Positions 22,654-35,898 of a stretch of DNA of 64,000 nucleotides are shown in pieces. The notes under the pieces are model-generated. The model searched no databases. It was not told where the DNA came from and worked only from the letters and a program-made list of their open reading frames with translations. The stretch covers positions 241,748 through 305,747 of the forward strand of contig FJUW01000049.1 in assembly GCA_900074885.1 (NCBI GenBank), written 5' to 3'. The DNA comes from Rhynchosporium graminicola (lineage: Eukaryota; Ascomycota; Leotiomycetes; Helotiales; Ploettnerulaceae). Position numbers and translations under genes: made by a program. How positions within the stretch are numbered: position 1 is the first letter of the stretch; each line of letters starts with the position of its first letter.

Positions 22654-23791
22654 ATGGTAAATTCTTCTGGCTAATACTGTAGTACCTGCAGCTAACCAAA
22701 CCAGTCAAAGCAATACCTCACAACCCACACAGTGGACGACGGCAAGTTTCTCCAAATCCAAGCTACCCCTCCAAGCAAGCTCTCAATTGACTCCCCACAA
22801 AGCACATATCACCGACATATTCTCCCTCGCAGTAACACGCACACAGATCATCTCCGCATCAGGCGCCTCCTCTATCAAGATCCACTCCACACAATCTCCC
22901 GACATCCCAATCGTACAAACCCTCAATGGCGCCCACAAACTAGGCTGTCACCACCTTGTAACCTCCCTCGATGGAAGCACACTTGCGAGCGCTGGATTTG
23001 GGGGAGAAGTGAAGCTATGGACCTGCACTCCCTCCAATGCCTCCACAGACTCTCCTTCTGGAAGCACATGGGTCGAAGCTGGCACCATAACAGACTCCAA
23101 TAAAGCTGGTGAGATCTGGGCCATATCCCTCTCCGCGGACGGGCAGTTCCTCGCTAGCACAACATATGATGGCAGGATAAATGTGTGGGATCTGAAGATT
23201 GACGGTAGGAAGAAGATTAGGGAGTATGAGACGAAAGGCAGTTTTGGACTCTGTGTGGATATCAGTCGGGATGGGAGGTTTACGGCTAGTGGACATGAGA
23301 ATGGTGGTGTCTATGTGTTTAATAATGATACGGGAAGGATGGCATTCTCGTTGCCTGGTACGTTCGTCTGGACTCAAATTTCAGAGCATTGTTGGGAGAT
23401 AAAATGCTAATAGATAATAGGCCTCGTCAAACCTGTCCGCACCCTCTCCTTCTCACCAGCCGGCACACGTCTCGCCGCTGCCGGCGACGCGCGAGTAATC
23501 GCCCTCTATGATGTCTCTCACGGCGAGCAAGTAGCCAACCTCACCGGTCACTCCGCTTGGATTTTCTCGGTTGATTGGAGTGATACCGGCGAGTATCTGC
23601 TCAGCGGATCTTTCGATGGGAAAGTCAAGGTCTGGTCAGTAGATCAGAGAACGTGTGTGGCAACTCATAGTGAGACGGAGAAGACGCTCTGGAGTGTTAA
23701 GTGGTTGCCGAAAACGGGACGGAGTGAGGCGTTTGCGACTGCGGGTGCGAACACGAGTATTACTTTTTATAGGGAAGCTACTGGTGGTTAG
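22654..23791 (+). CDS. SKI8: WD40 protein Ski8 (superkiller complex)
   Basis: Ski8 is the WD40 subunit of the Ski complex that feeds mRNAs to the cytoplasmic exosome; in yeast it also acts in meiotic double-strand break formation. Four coding exons (22654-22656, 22705-22741, 22803-23357, 23421-23791) encode 321 residues. Exon 1 codes only the initiator ATG, followed directly by GTAAAT; the next exon supplies SKQYLTTHTVDD. Intron 2 starts with GCAAGT (GC-AG) and is needed to give TVDDAHITDIFSLAV; a GT alternative in frame was not found. WD blades are visible through ISASGASSIKIHS, LASAGFGGEVKLW, LASTTYDGRINVWD, LAAAGDARVIALYD, LLSGSFDGKVKVW and FATAGANTSITFY. Length fits fungal Ski8. Confidence 0.92.
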
Positions 23792-26338
23792 GTGGTGGGA
23801 AAACTGAAGGTCTGAAATATGGATGGATGAATTATGAGCGGGGAACTTCATTGCATTTGGCTCGGTATCATGGAGCTTAGAATGACATCTAAATTTGCTG
23901 TAAAAATAGCCCAGTTGGGGACAGGTACTTGACTACTTTGTTTACGAAGAATACAGCTGATTTGTGATGTTTGCATTCCGCGTCTTGGAGAAATAATGCA
24001 GCGACCATGAAAGGCTTCATAAGTCCTTCGTACAAATGGCCATTGCCTCAGTCGCGCATAAGGTACCAAGATAAACGTCCGTGAATCACTTTAACACTCA
24101 AGTCATATTTTTCATCTTCATCTTTTTTTGTCTATAACTCTATGGCTTCTTTTAATGAATTATGCAATATCTGATATAGTTATATCAATCTTCCTCATCC
24201 GCAGTCTAAAGAATAACAATTCAAAAGGAAATACCGGCACCCAAACACGCTTCCAATGGTGAGGAGAAGCTCCTGTTATAGATAAAACAGTTGAAGCAGT
24301 GGTGAGGAATCTTAGCCACTTATTGTTTTCGGGCTTTCCGGCTTTTGAAATAAAATGATATCAATCTTTCACGAACGTCCAGTGCCCTGAGGCATCTTGT
24401 GTCAGAATGAGAAGCAGAAAACCTCTGAATACTACAAATACGGATGGCAACAAGAATTTCAATGATGATCAAAGAACTCTCTTTCCTCTTTGGATTACAG
24501 CACCTTATATTATAATTCCTCAGTGCATTGTTTTCAGCTGATGATCAATACCCACTTAAGAGTTCTCCCCGTGACGTTATACCTCCTATACCATATCCTC
24601 TGGACTTACACATCATATTGAAAACACGAATCCCAAATATCATTGACCATTTTAGAAAGGGGACTCCCTTGGCAAGGAGAAAGCTATAGAAGGAAGTAGC
24701 CTGAATTTATATACACTATCCGCTTTGAGAAAAAAAAGGCGCGGGCTTTTGAGTCTTAGCTTCTTGTTACATTATCACAAATATCTAGGGAAGAGGTGTC
24801 CAATCCAACGTTAATGATTACAAATTCGCAATTCTACAGGTCATTATTTCAAGCCAGGATATCGTGTTTACAGAGTCAGTTTAAGCGAAGATCTTTCACT
24901 GAGCTATACCTTAATTCCGCCTTAGAATCGCCAAATGTCAAGGAGCTCTTTCGCCTAAGATCATAGAGGGCGTACTTCGCTCCAGAGTTCGAATGACCTT
25001 AGACGGTTACAAGGAGACATCGACGATCGGGGTTTTGTTATTTTGGCTGTATATCCAGGACACATTTCCCATCTAGTGATTTAGCTTGAGAATCTTCAAC
25101 TTTGTGGGCTTCATTGATTCTTTTTCACTCGAAGCGTGGGCAATGACTATGAAAAACAGCTCGCACGCCAAAAACCTCACAGTATAGAAAAGCGATCATT
25201 TGAAGAAGTCGACCACACAGTGACGGTTGGTTTGCTCGAGCAGTCAATCAGCTCGCAAGCGCGTAGTCCTTTCTTGCTCCGTTACTTGAGTACCCTCGGA
25301 CGTCATTTTGAAAAGCAAGTACTTTCCTAAGTCCATATACCATGTATGTTCCCGCACATACAAAGCTTCGGCTGGATAGGAAAGACATTGGTGACAACGC
25401 TTCATATCAAACGAATTGATCGTCTTTTAATCTACACACTGGCAGTAAACAGACACTTGATAGCGAAATAGCGTTTGGCTCCATGGTATGGAGTATTTGT
25501 ATTTCATCTACATGCTTCTCTACTTCTCATTCAATTATAACCCACCGAAACGGGAATTTTAGAAGAGATGAAAACTGGTCTTCAGGAGGAAGAGAGAGAG
25601 AAGGCATCACTACGAAGCACCCTGGTTGGTTTCTGTGTGAATCTATATCGAGGTAAAGAGTACGACAAGATCTTCCTGGGGCTGAGGATTACTGGATAGT
25701 CCTATACAGGAACCACCTCTCTACGCGCGAATTGAAGGTAGTGAAGGAGATAGGGTGCTTTCGGCTTGTTATGATATTGATTCGCACACATGTTACTAGC
25801 GTGGAAAAGTTCTGGTAATAACGTGTATAAAAGAAAGGGCCTGTCGACAAGCTAACGATGCAAGTCCCCAAAAAGATTCTGAACAATCAGTCTCACGAGC
25901 CGACATAATAGGTCCGGCAGTACTTATAAGATAGGTGTCTTATCTTTTCACATCCATCCATGGAGAACAACTTCTATAGCCTCGGCCTGAAGCTAGCGTT
26001 TGTTTAAGACTGGCTATGCATCAAAAACTTGAAAGTTGGTTCGGGGTGCCAATGTGATAGTAAGCACTGTAGACTTGGCGGCAGAAATACACTTGATAGT
26101 GATCATGTCAAATGATAGTGAACTGCTTCGAATAATACGCAGGTAATAGACAACGATCTATTTCCATAAGCTCATCGCTCTCTTGTAAGTAAAAAACCCT
26201 TCCAAATGATCTAGCAGCGGAGACGATCTCTGTCAATTATCTCATGTACTTGGCGAAGTGCTTCGCAGGAACTCCGCGATTTGATCTTTCTCAAGTTGAG
26301 GCGGATTGCATACGGGGAGTGGCGAACAACGAATGTTT

Positions 26339-26865
26339 GCGCTTTTAAAAGAGTTAAACTAGGTTAACTGGGGTGTAGTTAGAAGAATATCGTTAACTGA
26401 TGCTTCTGATTATAACAAAGGATAATATAAGAACCTTCTTCGTCTATTGTAATACACGTAAGAGAAAAGCCACGAACTTCAACGAGTTACGTATGAAAAG
26501 GATACATATACAAATTTCAGATTTCGAGTAATAGCTCATATTATATCTATCTCCTTACTATATAGTTGAAGATATTACTGCGGATAATAAATTCAATATA
26601 CGTATTTCCCCTAGAACCTGGACTCAAACTAGATTGTATACTATTAGTAGAAATGTATTACTAGGAGTATTTATCTATTTTTGCTTCGTTATCTATATAA
26701 AACCAGACTTGACTACTGTCTATTAGGCTCATCCTTACTGATACTACTGGGAACAACAGTATCACGTGAAGCTGAGCAAACCCTATCATGCACTTTAATT
26801 CCAGCCTTTCGACTCATACAGTATTAAATAGATCAATATAACGCTTTTAAAAAGTTGGTTAACAG
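26339..26865. repeat. A/T-rich segment flanked by similar short sequences
   Basis: CGCTTTTAAAAGAGTT... near 26340 and CGCTTTTAAAAAGTTGGTTAAC near 26843 resemble each other and bracket about 500 bp of A/T-rich sequence. This could be a decayed short element or solo LTR, but there is no terminal TG/CA or target duplication to prove it. Confidence 0.2.
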
Positions 26866-28104
26866 CTCCCGCTCCAGCCAGCGAAAATGAAAAGGTTATC
26901 CATCCGATCAGGAGGTTTAACATCATTAGTGTAAATTAAGCGAGGGTTGACAATGAACAAGGTGTGAAGACACCCCGGGCTCGCCTATTGATTTCCACAT
27001 AATACATGATGGCGAATAGAGATTCGATAGCAAGAAAAACATTCGAGTCTATCATATTTCCCTCCCGGCCGACAGTTCCTGTCTAGTTGCGCAGTCCGCA
27101 GTTGGCAGTAATGGACTTCATTTAGGGACCGAAAAAGGTGTTTCTTCCCATATATATCGAGGGACGATCGTCCGAGCGTACTTGTGCTTGTGCCTTGCTG
27201 GATATCGATATGGAGTTTGATAGACAGTTTCTACAGCTTTTTATACTTCTTAGGAGCTGGAAACTATAGCGAAAGTTTCAGTGGCCAATATCTTTCCCCT
27301 GACCGCCTCAGCACTCTTGCCCAAGAGTCCCCGAAGGGTAAACTTCTATCAAAAGCACAAGACATAATATCATATTCCGTAGGATGAAAAAATTGCGCAA
27401 AATGAATTTATCAGTGCTTGAGAGTGTTAGTGGGGTCCAAGTGCGTGAAGTGAGAGATATGAGAAAATTTCTAGACGCTTTTGGGATGATGAACTCCTGG
27501 ATTTCCACAACTTTACTTTCATCGGTAATCATAATCATAATTAGCCTATCTTGAAAACACTGAAAGCCTTAGAGCTACGTATCATGTTTATTAACAAAAC
27601 ACAAAAGGTTCCCAAGGAGTCACAAAGTGTCAAGCAGCTAATAGATAAAATCTCCAATGTCACGGTTTTAAGACTTCGTTAGTAGCTAGCCAGTTACTAA
27701 CCTTATACTATTCACCTCCTAAAGGTTTGACCCGTAACCTTTATATGAAAGGGAAAGGCACTATTTACAAAAGACGTACCTCTGCGCTTCAGATTTCTTC
27801 TTTCTGTATAGTATAGCGCAACCTAACAGACTGCAGCGGACATCAGCCTTACCCTAGGAACGGAACCCAACCCAATAATAACGCATCTGTCAAAATACCT
27901 CCTCTACGACCTGCACGCGCAAGTCTCAATCTTTACATCAATGGGACCCTGACTTACAACATCAAGAGAGATGGATCTCTTTGCATTAGTTGTGGACGTT
28001 GCGGACATAGTAAGCCGGGCTGTATAAACCCTGCCTTGCCGTTTTGGGAACGAGCTTACCTTGAGCAATTGTTTACCCAGAGACTACTGCCCATTCTCTA
28101 CAGG

Positions 28105-28148
28105 CTCAGCTTCGGGGAGATTTCTACACGCTCAGCTTTGGGGAGATT
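28105..28148. repeat. Tandem duplication, 26-nt period
   Basis: CTCAGCTTCGGGGAGATTT is repeated 26 nt later with one C/T mismatch. About 1.7 copies are present; function unknown. Confidence 0.6.
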
Positions 28149-29825
28149 TGATGTCAGCGAGACATGAGATAGCGAAATCACTACTGTCAAGTTCCACGAC
28201 CTTGTCAATTGTCTTTCGAAAATTGACAGCGAGTAGGCAGCTGACAGCAAAACACTACCAGACCTTACGTATAAATGTAAATCCAACTATTCTCTGGTTA
28301 CAGTCACAAGATATGGCACAAGATATATCACTCAATCAAAATACAAAAAACCACAGACCTGACAGTAGTTCAGAAAGAAATCAAAGACATCCAAAGTACA
28401 GGGAAAAGAAAGGGCCGGACACCGAAGTAACTCCCTGTTAATACTGTACTATTAGTGGCCGCGAGCTATGGTATCAGGTCCTCCGACAGTCCTAGCCTTC
28501 TTATACCCCTTGAATCCTTATCACCACTGTCGCAAGCCAGGTTACATCTTTTACATAGTTAAAAACAAGGCTATATATCCCACTGCCCAACTAGCTTTCA
28601 TTCACTACTCCTCTCTATCGTTGACCTTGAATCATGATACTTCGTCACTTCTTACAAAAGAATCGGTTTCCGAACGAAACTAGCAAACGAGCAAGTCACT
28701 GACCGTCGTGTCAGAGGAAGACATTCTGCAGCACGACGGACTCGTAAACAATGCTATTCTGCCTTTTGATTCCATAGATCGAAAATGTTACGCGTATTTT
28801 GGGCCTCTCGCTCAGTAGAACCGGTCATAATTCTGATCGTGGAGCTTTGCTCTCCAAGCTAGAGTAAGATAAAATTTTATATGACAGATAATCTGAATAA
28901 TAACATTGACAGCAGAAGAACACATGGCAGTGAGTGAGTGCTATCAATTCATAAACATGACTCTAATTTAGGGTCTTAACTGACAAAATTATAAATCTCT
29001 TCGTGTAAACCGCGACTATCACATTTACCGCGGACTTTCACAGCAACGCAGAATATTGTGGCAGCTGGCGAGCTGGAGTTCACCGGCCGCCCACTAAGTC
29101 TGCATGACACGATTGATGAAATACGGTTGTATTCGTTTTTGTAATCTCATTAGTGCTGTATATAAAAGGAAAAATCTTGAAAGGTCTATGTGTGATTTGC
29201 ATGCAGGATATTCGAATGCATTGTTCGAGCGTTGCAGGACTCGAATCCTAGGTACTTATCTTGTTGTTTACAGAATACGAAAATAAGCCAGAAGATTTCC
29301 CTCCTTCTTACCTTTGGCTTGGTTGGAGAGATTGTTACAAGCCAGAATTGCTGGAATCATGTCCAGAGAAAGCCATTCGTATGTGTTCAAATCGTAGGGA
29401 GTCGAATCATAATTGAGCGCCCCGGGACGCAGATTTGGAGATATCGAGACAGCTTATTTCATCCCACTCCATTGCATTCCACTTCATTGCTGAAAAAGCT
29501 ACAAAAACTAATCTTCTCATTTCTGTTTCTGGACAAGCCAGAAAGACAACCGTGTCAATCGTTCCAGTGCTGCAAGTCTCATTGTATCCCCTGATTTTTC
29601 CAGCAATTCCAGCCAAAGTGAGCAGCTTCCGTTCCCAAGAAGATTCTATATCCGCCAGACGTCGAAAGCTACGGTAAGAAATATACTCGGAGCAAAATAC
29701 GAAATCCTGTCTATACGCCACAGCAAACCAAAAGTAACCAGCTGACAAGCACGGCCCAAACGCCATATCCGTCTCTCGATTCCATGTCTCGATTTCATGT
29801 TTCCTTCTCTCCAATGGCATCATTG

Positions 29826-31644
29826 CTAGCCATTCAACCGCTGCCTCTTCGCATCACCACCTCCCTCCCCTGTCAACGCCCCATTCGGCGGTAAATCTAC
29901 TAACGGCGCTCTCATATCCACCGGCCTTTTTCCCCCAGCGAACGTAGGCGGTTTATATGAACTCCGATTGTGATTCATTGGACTCGAACTTCCCGGCGCC
30001 CCAATCCTCCTCGCGTTGTCGAGTTGCGGGTTCATGATGTTGGACCGCGGACCTCCTGCTCCCCCACCAGCAGTAGCCCCAGGAGCAGCAACAGCTTGGC
30101 TAGATCCAGGAACGTGTTTCAGATCTCTAGTTAACGGCTTTGACGATTTATGGTCTACGCCGGGAGTTTTGCGTATCGATGGTGATTCGGCATGAGGATT
30201 AAAGACGGGGAGATGGGCGGGGATGGCGGAAGGTGGACCGCCGCTTTCTGTGGTGCTTATACTTCCTTCGGGGAGCATTGTAGCTGCTCGGGCGGAGAAG
30301 AAGCCTTGGCCTTGAGGTGGGAGGGATGGAATGTCACTTTCATTTGAGGAGGATTTATTCAGATGAGCAGGAGAAGGTGGTGCGGATGGTGGTCCATTAC
30401 GGGATGGTTGGTTGAGGACTCGTCCTGCTATGGGGTTGGGAGGTGGCATTGGTCGTGACTGGGCGTTCACTTCTGGTGCTGAACGGAGATGTTGAGCTGC
30501 TCCGCTACTGGAGCGCGAGAAGCCGCTGTTTGGAGTTTGAGGTTGCGGTGGGTTATTGTTTGTAAGTGGACCTGTCGATCTTCCTGGTGCTGGTCTGGAT
30601 TGTGGAGGGTTAAGTTGTGGTCTGGACTGAAATGCTCTCCCATCATTAGATACAGCAACTCCATTGCGAGTGTTCAAGTGGTGTGATGCTGCTACTGCTG
30701 GCTCCGGTACGATCACCTCGTCAGGATTGCAGTCCGGGTCAGCGACGCTGAAGTCTGCTTCGTCGAAGTCTGAATGATATTAATGATTAGTGTTTGAAGG
30801 TTTTTTGAAACAGAAATATAGGTGTATATACATACCTCCAAACTCATCATCTAAAGTGTCCTCGGATACTATGCTCGTCAGTAATGGCTCGTTCACCGAG
30901 AATCCAGGACTCACAGAGATTAACATTCCCGGCCATAACCTGCGACTTCTCTTCCAAGACCGGAGAAGGCTTGACATCAACCTCCCTCTTCGGCTGCACC
31001 GCATACGTAGCATGTCGATACAGTCTATCCGGCTCAAACTTACTACTCCCAACCTTCATCTTCGTAACATTCTTCACATAATCCTTGTCATAAAGACAAT
31101 TACCCAGCACATTCCCAAAGTTCTTCAGCGCTCTCTTCAATCCATCCGTCGTGCCCTCCTTCTTCGCCTTCTCAAAAGCCGCCGCCTTGCCCTTCGCGTT
31201 CTCCATATGTCCATACCCGATATCCTCATGGAACGTCCCATCTCTCAGCGTCACTCTCACAATGACGGACAGTCCTAAGCTGACTTTTAGGGTCGTGGGG
31301 TTCTCGTCGACGAAATCGACTTGTACGTCCATGATCTGGCTGGACCAGCCATTGAAACCGAAGACTTCATTGGCGAGCTGGATGGATTTCTCGGCGGCGA
31401 GGTAGTGCACTTTTTGGTTGGAGGGTCCGCTGCGGGAGGATATGTATTCGGGTCCTAGTTGTTTCTCGAGACGGGATTGGAGGGTTGCGATTTCTTGGGC
31501 GGTATAGCTGGATACTTGGGGGGTAATGGCTTCGAAGGGGTTTTGAGCCAGTTTCCCGGTGGCGTTGTGTTGGTCGCCAGGCCTGTACATGTATGTTAGC
31601 AGTTGTATGATAGAATCAGTGGACGCGGCGACATACGCGGGCAT
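29826..31644 (-). CDS. RAD52: Recombination mediator Rad52
   Basis: Rad52 anneals complementary single strands and loads Rad51 on RPA-coated DNA during homologous recombination in the nucleus. Four exons (31644-31637, 31582-30915, 30868-30836, 30769-29826) encode 550 residues. Exon 1 is 8 nt (ATGCCCGC), giving the fungal start MPAPGDQH. Introns are 54, 46 and 66 nt; the second and third are needed to reach NLLSEDTLDDEFG and then DFDEADFSVADPD. Residues ~30-205 form the annealing domain, with the conserved stretches EYISSR, NEVFGFNGWSS, DIGYGH and TDGLKRALKNFGN. The C-terminal ~300 residues are low-complexity (Pro/Ser/Asn), as in fungal Rad52, where they bind Rad51 and RPA. STS1 lies upstream on the same strand. 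Confidence 0.95.
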
Positions 31645-32424
31645 GTTGAAAATGGCGGGATTTCAAGTGCGATTGAAATATATTCGAGAATTACATTGAT
31701 GGTGGTGATAGCCAGGCGAATGATGGTGGATGGATCGCGCCGATGTTGAGCTAGGACGCGGTGTTATGACACTGGAAAGAACAGCCCAATCGCGTAGTCA
31801 CTGGACTGGGTTGCCAGCCACAGCTGGTGGCTGTGCAAAAATCCATTTCGAGCTCGAGGTCACAAGAACATATTGATGGTGATTGATACTATAGCGGTAA
31901 TACTTGCTAGTTGAAACACACTCTTTAAACGGACAAATTTCTAGGTCTTTTGATTGGTGGTATTGTTTTGTCTAGTCAAGCCACGAAGCGGGGTACAAAC
32001 CGGTGATTCCACTAAAAACATGAAGCCTTTCTTCCTCCATCACACATCCAGCGCTTAGTTGGTATGCTCCATTCCCATTAGTAGAAGTCGAAGCTATCGA
32101 CCCATTTCGCTATGATAGAAAGAATGTACGCCTGACATAGTATCCTCCCTGCAGAAAAAGACCCAGATGCAGAAATATAATTCGATTCCCAGACGAAGGT
32201 CAGAACTCCTAAAGCATGCCCGAAACAGAGATCCCGAAGTCAAGGAAAAAGGGGGATCGTCGTAAGTGTCGTAAGTACTGCCGTAGTTGATGTATTGTAT
32301 AAGCAGAAGAACGCCGCGGTGGGTGTGAACTGCCGCCTTCTATTCCATGAAAGACCATGCATGCTGTGACAGTCTCTTCTCGTGTGTTCGATTATGTACC
32401 TCTGCCTTATCCTGCCTTGAGGAT
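31645..32424. other. Intergenic region between STS1 and RAD52
   Basis: About 780 nt holding the RAD52 promoter and STS1 3' UTR. The plus-strand open frames overlapping this area and the STS1 end are shadows. Confidence 0.5.
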
Positions 32425-33410
32425 CTACCACATGCCGACTCGGACAGGTGTATTACCAGGACTAGGACCATATGTTCCATTCAAAAGTTGGTTGCGGATC
32501 GAATTAGGATCGTTCGAGCCCATGCCTCCTCCCATCCAGTCGAGATTTGACCCAAGGGCATTCAGAGCAACCTGCATTCGCCCTACGCTCTGCTCGTTAT
32601 GTTTTGCCAGTACTTGATCCCATCCGCCTGAGTGCAGCTGAAATCCTCCACCTCGTTTGGAAGCCTCGCTGATAACTAGTGCCCAAGCCCTCGAGATCTC
32701 ATCATAGGCATTGTCTTTGTGGTGTTTGTGGGATTGGCTGTCCCATTCTGGTAGTTGGTGGATGACTTTGGTTGCGTGATCGAGATAGTTGAGGGACGTT
32801 GTGGTTTGATTCTCGTTGGGAGGCAGGTAATGAGGTGTGAAGTCGGTCAAGGCATCGATCAATTCGTTCAGTTGCTGCTTGACTCGGTCGTAGGCGTAGT
32901 CCGACCCTGGCTTTCCCCCAAATGGAAATGCCTTCCGTAGATTCTCTTGGTATTTGGACAGAACTTCGACTGTAGAAGCAACGGAAGGTCGAGGCGCTGA
33001 CAAAACCACCTCTGAACCGATCTGAGGATGACGCTCGCATATTGTTTGAAGAACAGATCGTAGAGACTCGGCGTCTAGGGTTTCGAGGAGGCGGGGGAGT
33101 GCGAGGGGACGACCGGCCACGTCGTTGGCTCTGGATTTCTTCGAAGGGCGAGCGAGAGGTCGAGCTGCAAAGGCAGGGGATGCTTGGGGGGAGATGGACA
33201 TGCTGTCGTCGTGGCCATCATCATCAGCCTTTCTCTTTCGGGAAGACATTCTGGAGGATGGCGTTTGTGGAGGAGCTGTCGTTAGAATCATAGATTAGCA
33301 AAGAAGGCAGAAGAGAGTTAAAGGTCCCTACAGAAGTTCTGATGAGCGTCGTGGTGATGGAGCGGGTATTGGCTGAAGGACGACGGATGTGCTGGCAGCA
33401 GAACGTTCAT
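32425..33410 (-). CDS. STS1: Nuclear proteasome tethering factor Sts1/Cut8
   Basis: Sts1 (Cut8 in fission yeast) tethers proteasomes to the nuclear envelope and helps nuclear protein turnover. Two exons (33410-33332, 33275-32425) give 309 residues. The first exon (MNVLLPAHPSSFSQYP...) was chosen because the 56-nt intron has a GATTCTAAC branch site and ACAG acceptor and because fungal Sts1 proteins start with a similar MNVL... peptide; the uninterrupted frame would otherwise start inside the intron. A basic SSRKRKADDD segment follows (probable NLS), then the helical domain with LPRLLETLD, LQTICERHPQIGSEV and a long helix pair. The gly-rich end is typical. Confidence 0.92.
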
Positions 33411-35898
33411 GGTGAGGTACTTTCTATGTTACGAGGTGGTGTAGATGGCGCCTCCAGCAAACGAAGCGTTGTGAGTCGAAAGTGCTGGAGGATGATGTAG
33501 ATGGAGACTCGAGAGAGTCGGTCAATCGTGGTGCCTCTGATTAGACTGATTTGAGTTGAGGTTCGAGCTCCAGCTAGGCGAGGCTAGCGAACATCAACTT
33601 AGGCCCGAATCGGACGACAACAATGTAAACAACAAAACATGAATCGTAGAATAGGTCCTTTGTTTATCTAGGTGAAGCAATGAGATGATGTTACTTCGAT
33701 GAACGCATTGTTGTTCATTGTTGAGTCAAAAAGGAGCCGCAGTATTTGTTCTCTTATTAATTTCGCCACTATTATCTTAATTTCCTCTGATAATGCCCCC
33801 ACTATTAAAATGATGCCCGGGTGATGAGCGTTGAAAGCAGCGCAACACCAACTTCTGGAAAAGCCGAGATGATAGTAGCATCAGCCTGAAACAGTATTAC
33901 AACATTCTAAGTACACTATGTCGAGTGTTGGCAGGGAGGTCAGCCAGGGCGAAAAGGTATAATCATATTGAACTCGGGCTCAAGCAACAAAGGGTGCCAA
34001 GTGTTTGGAAGTAGAGACGCCATCACATCTTGACTCGAGAGTATTTCTAGAAGTGATGCATATACTTCGGATGATGTTAAACTTACTACACGAACCAACA
34101 GTTCCATGTTTAAATCATCTGACTATGCCAGCATAGCCATGATATCTTGAAAGCGAGGCTGGGCAGATATTTCTCCGGCCAAGCTGATTGATTCCCTTGG
34201 TAAAATCGTCGAACGAGTATATGAGTTCACAGTACCCCTTTGTGAAATATCCTATAACTCGGAGTCTAAGTGGAGAAAATGTTCCGAGATATTATCCAAA
34301 GGAAAATACAAAGTCGCAAGATTATTTGACGACTGTGCTCAGTGGAAGAGTTTGCTTCGCCGGAGACGAATTCGCTCAGCCTCGTAATTGAAGATTTATG
34401 ATGAAGGCGAGACTTCACGTCCCGAATTAGTATCAAGTCCAAATTTTCGAAAGTGGCCGTCACAATCGGAGGTAGTGACTTTAGATGCCATTTTATCACT
34501 GTTTTCTTGATAGGTAAGTTCCGGTAACAAATTTCAAAAGTAGATGGAATTTCTTTACATAGCACGTTAGTGGCGACACAGTCGAGAAAGAATCGTATAT
34601 TACATGTATCAAAACCTCGCTAAATTTGGTCACAATATTCTTATCGATTTGCAAGTCTAGGTATGGCCTTCGCAGCTTTTTACGCTGGGAGACCCCTCCG
34701 TCCGGGTTTAGATGAAAGAAGATATTGGGCTTGGCAGCCGCAGAGAACCTCATCCGAAGCAACACCATGTTTGACTGAAACAACGCTGAGTGCCGGGAGA
34801 GGATGTAGTAATTTTGTTTGCTCCAACGATCTGAGTTTGCTACGAACGGGGTGTACGTGGAAGAAGAAAACAAGACGTCAAAGCAAAACTTTGCGGAAAG
34901 CTCGCCATCGAACATCTGTAGTCTTCTTCATGAAGGAGATACGTGCTGCTTAATATCTAATATGAGACCCGAACCTGTCAGGCTGCTCGTGTCGAATTAA
35001 CAAGATATCTAGCTCTAGATGACTGGAAAGTCTGTACTTTGGAAAATGGTTACGAGGGGAAGTTTTCCGATCTTAACTCATGCCGAGTTCGAGCATACTG
35101 TATCGGTGCAATCAGCACGGAAGCCAACTTCAAGCATAATCTTTAGGTGCAATGAGCAAGATGAATTTCATCATGGGAAGGAATATAGAAAGTCGTGTAG
35201 GGAAGGGAGTTGGTAAGTCTTTCTCTCCCATCTACAGGTGAAGTCAGAGATGCCAAGCAGGTCTCCACATCTCATCATTGAAAGGGGCTCGCTCGCTTAT
35301 AAGTACGAAGTCCTGAAGACGACATTGAAGAAATCCTTCCCTCCACCAAACAAAGGCAGTCTCGACCTGCACAACCACACCTTGCTGTCTTCCTTGCAGA
35401 CCCCAATCTTTCGAATCCCTTCAAAACCCACACCCCAAGATCTTCCCGTTAAAAGTGGATGTGCAAGCCACCCTTCCAGAACAGAACTTGCAGAAGATCC
35501 AAGCACGACTAGCGCGCACGCCATTCACGCCAAACGCAAGTTTTTCATATAGCATCGATAGAGATTGCCTAGAACAGCCCTGCGAGCCAACAACGTAACG
35601 TTTTAAGCCGCAAGATGCCGTCAATGGCCCCTGTTGTTGTTTCTCGAATGCGGATCAGACCGGTGTCATGGTAGTAAGCGAGAATGAAGTGGGAAAATTT
35701 GGATCTCCTGACAAACTAAATACAAGGATTGGAGCAGCACGCCATGTGTTGGGATTTATATATCATCTCATGATATCCAGGGACGAGTCCTGGATTTGTT
35801 TCTGTCTTTCGTAGCGTTCTATATATCTATCGTGTTGCTTTGAAGTACCATTTTGCGTGTGCACGTTCGTTTTTTTTTATCTCGTCAGTCTTTTCATC
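33411..35898. other. Intergenic, gene-poor
   Basis: About 2.5 kb between divergent STS1 and UNC93-like genes. Open frames at 34496-34915 (minus) and 34663-35000 (plus) overlap each other, lack family motifs and start at non-ATG or weak codons in part. A T-run and CA/TC-rich leader precede the UNC93-like start. Confidence 0.5.

Larger units (their letters stand above)
23792..29825. other. Six-kilobase gene desert
   Basis: No exon chain or domain could be recognised on either strand. The stretch is A/T-leaning, especially about 26330-26860, but is not depleted of CA/TG, so it is not uniformly RIP-mutated. Within it are a small tandem repeat at 28105 and a pair of similar A/T-rich segments near 26339 and 26842. 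It may contain old transposon debris that I cannot classify. Confidence 0.5.

Noticed and set aside
29225..29265. GGACTCGAATCC resembling the T-arm of a tRNA
   Set aside because: No cloverleaf, A-box or acceptor pairing could be found around it.
34496..34915. 139-codon minus-strand frame
   Set aside because: It overlaps plus-strand frames of similar length. No motif or splice context supports either.
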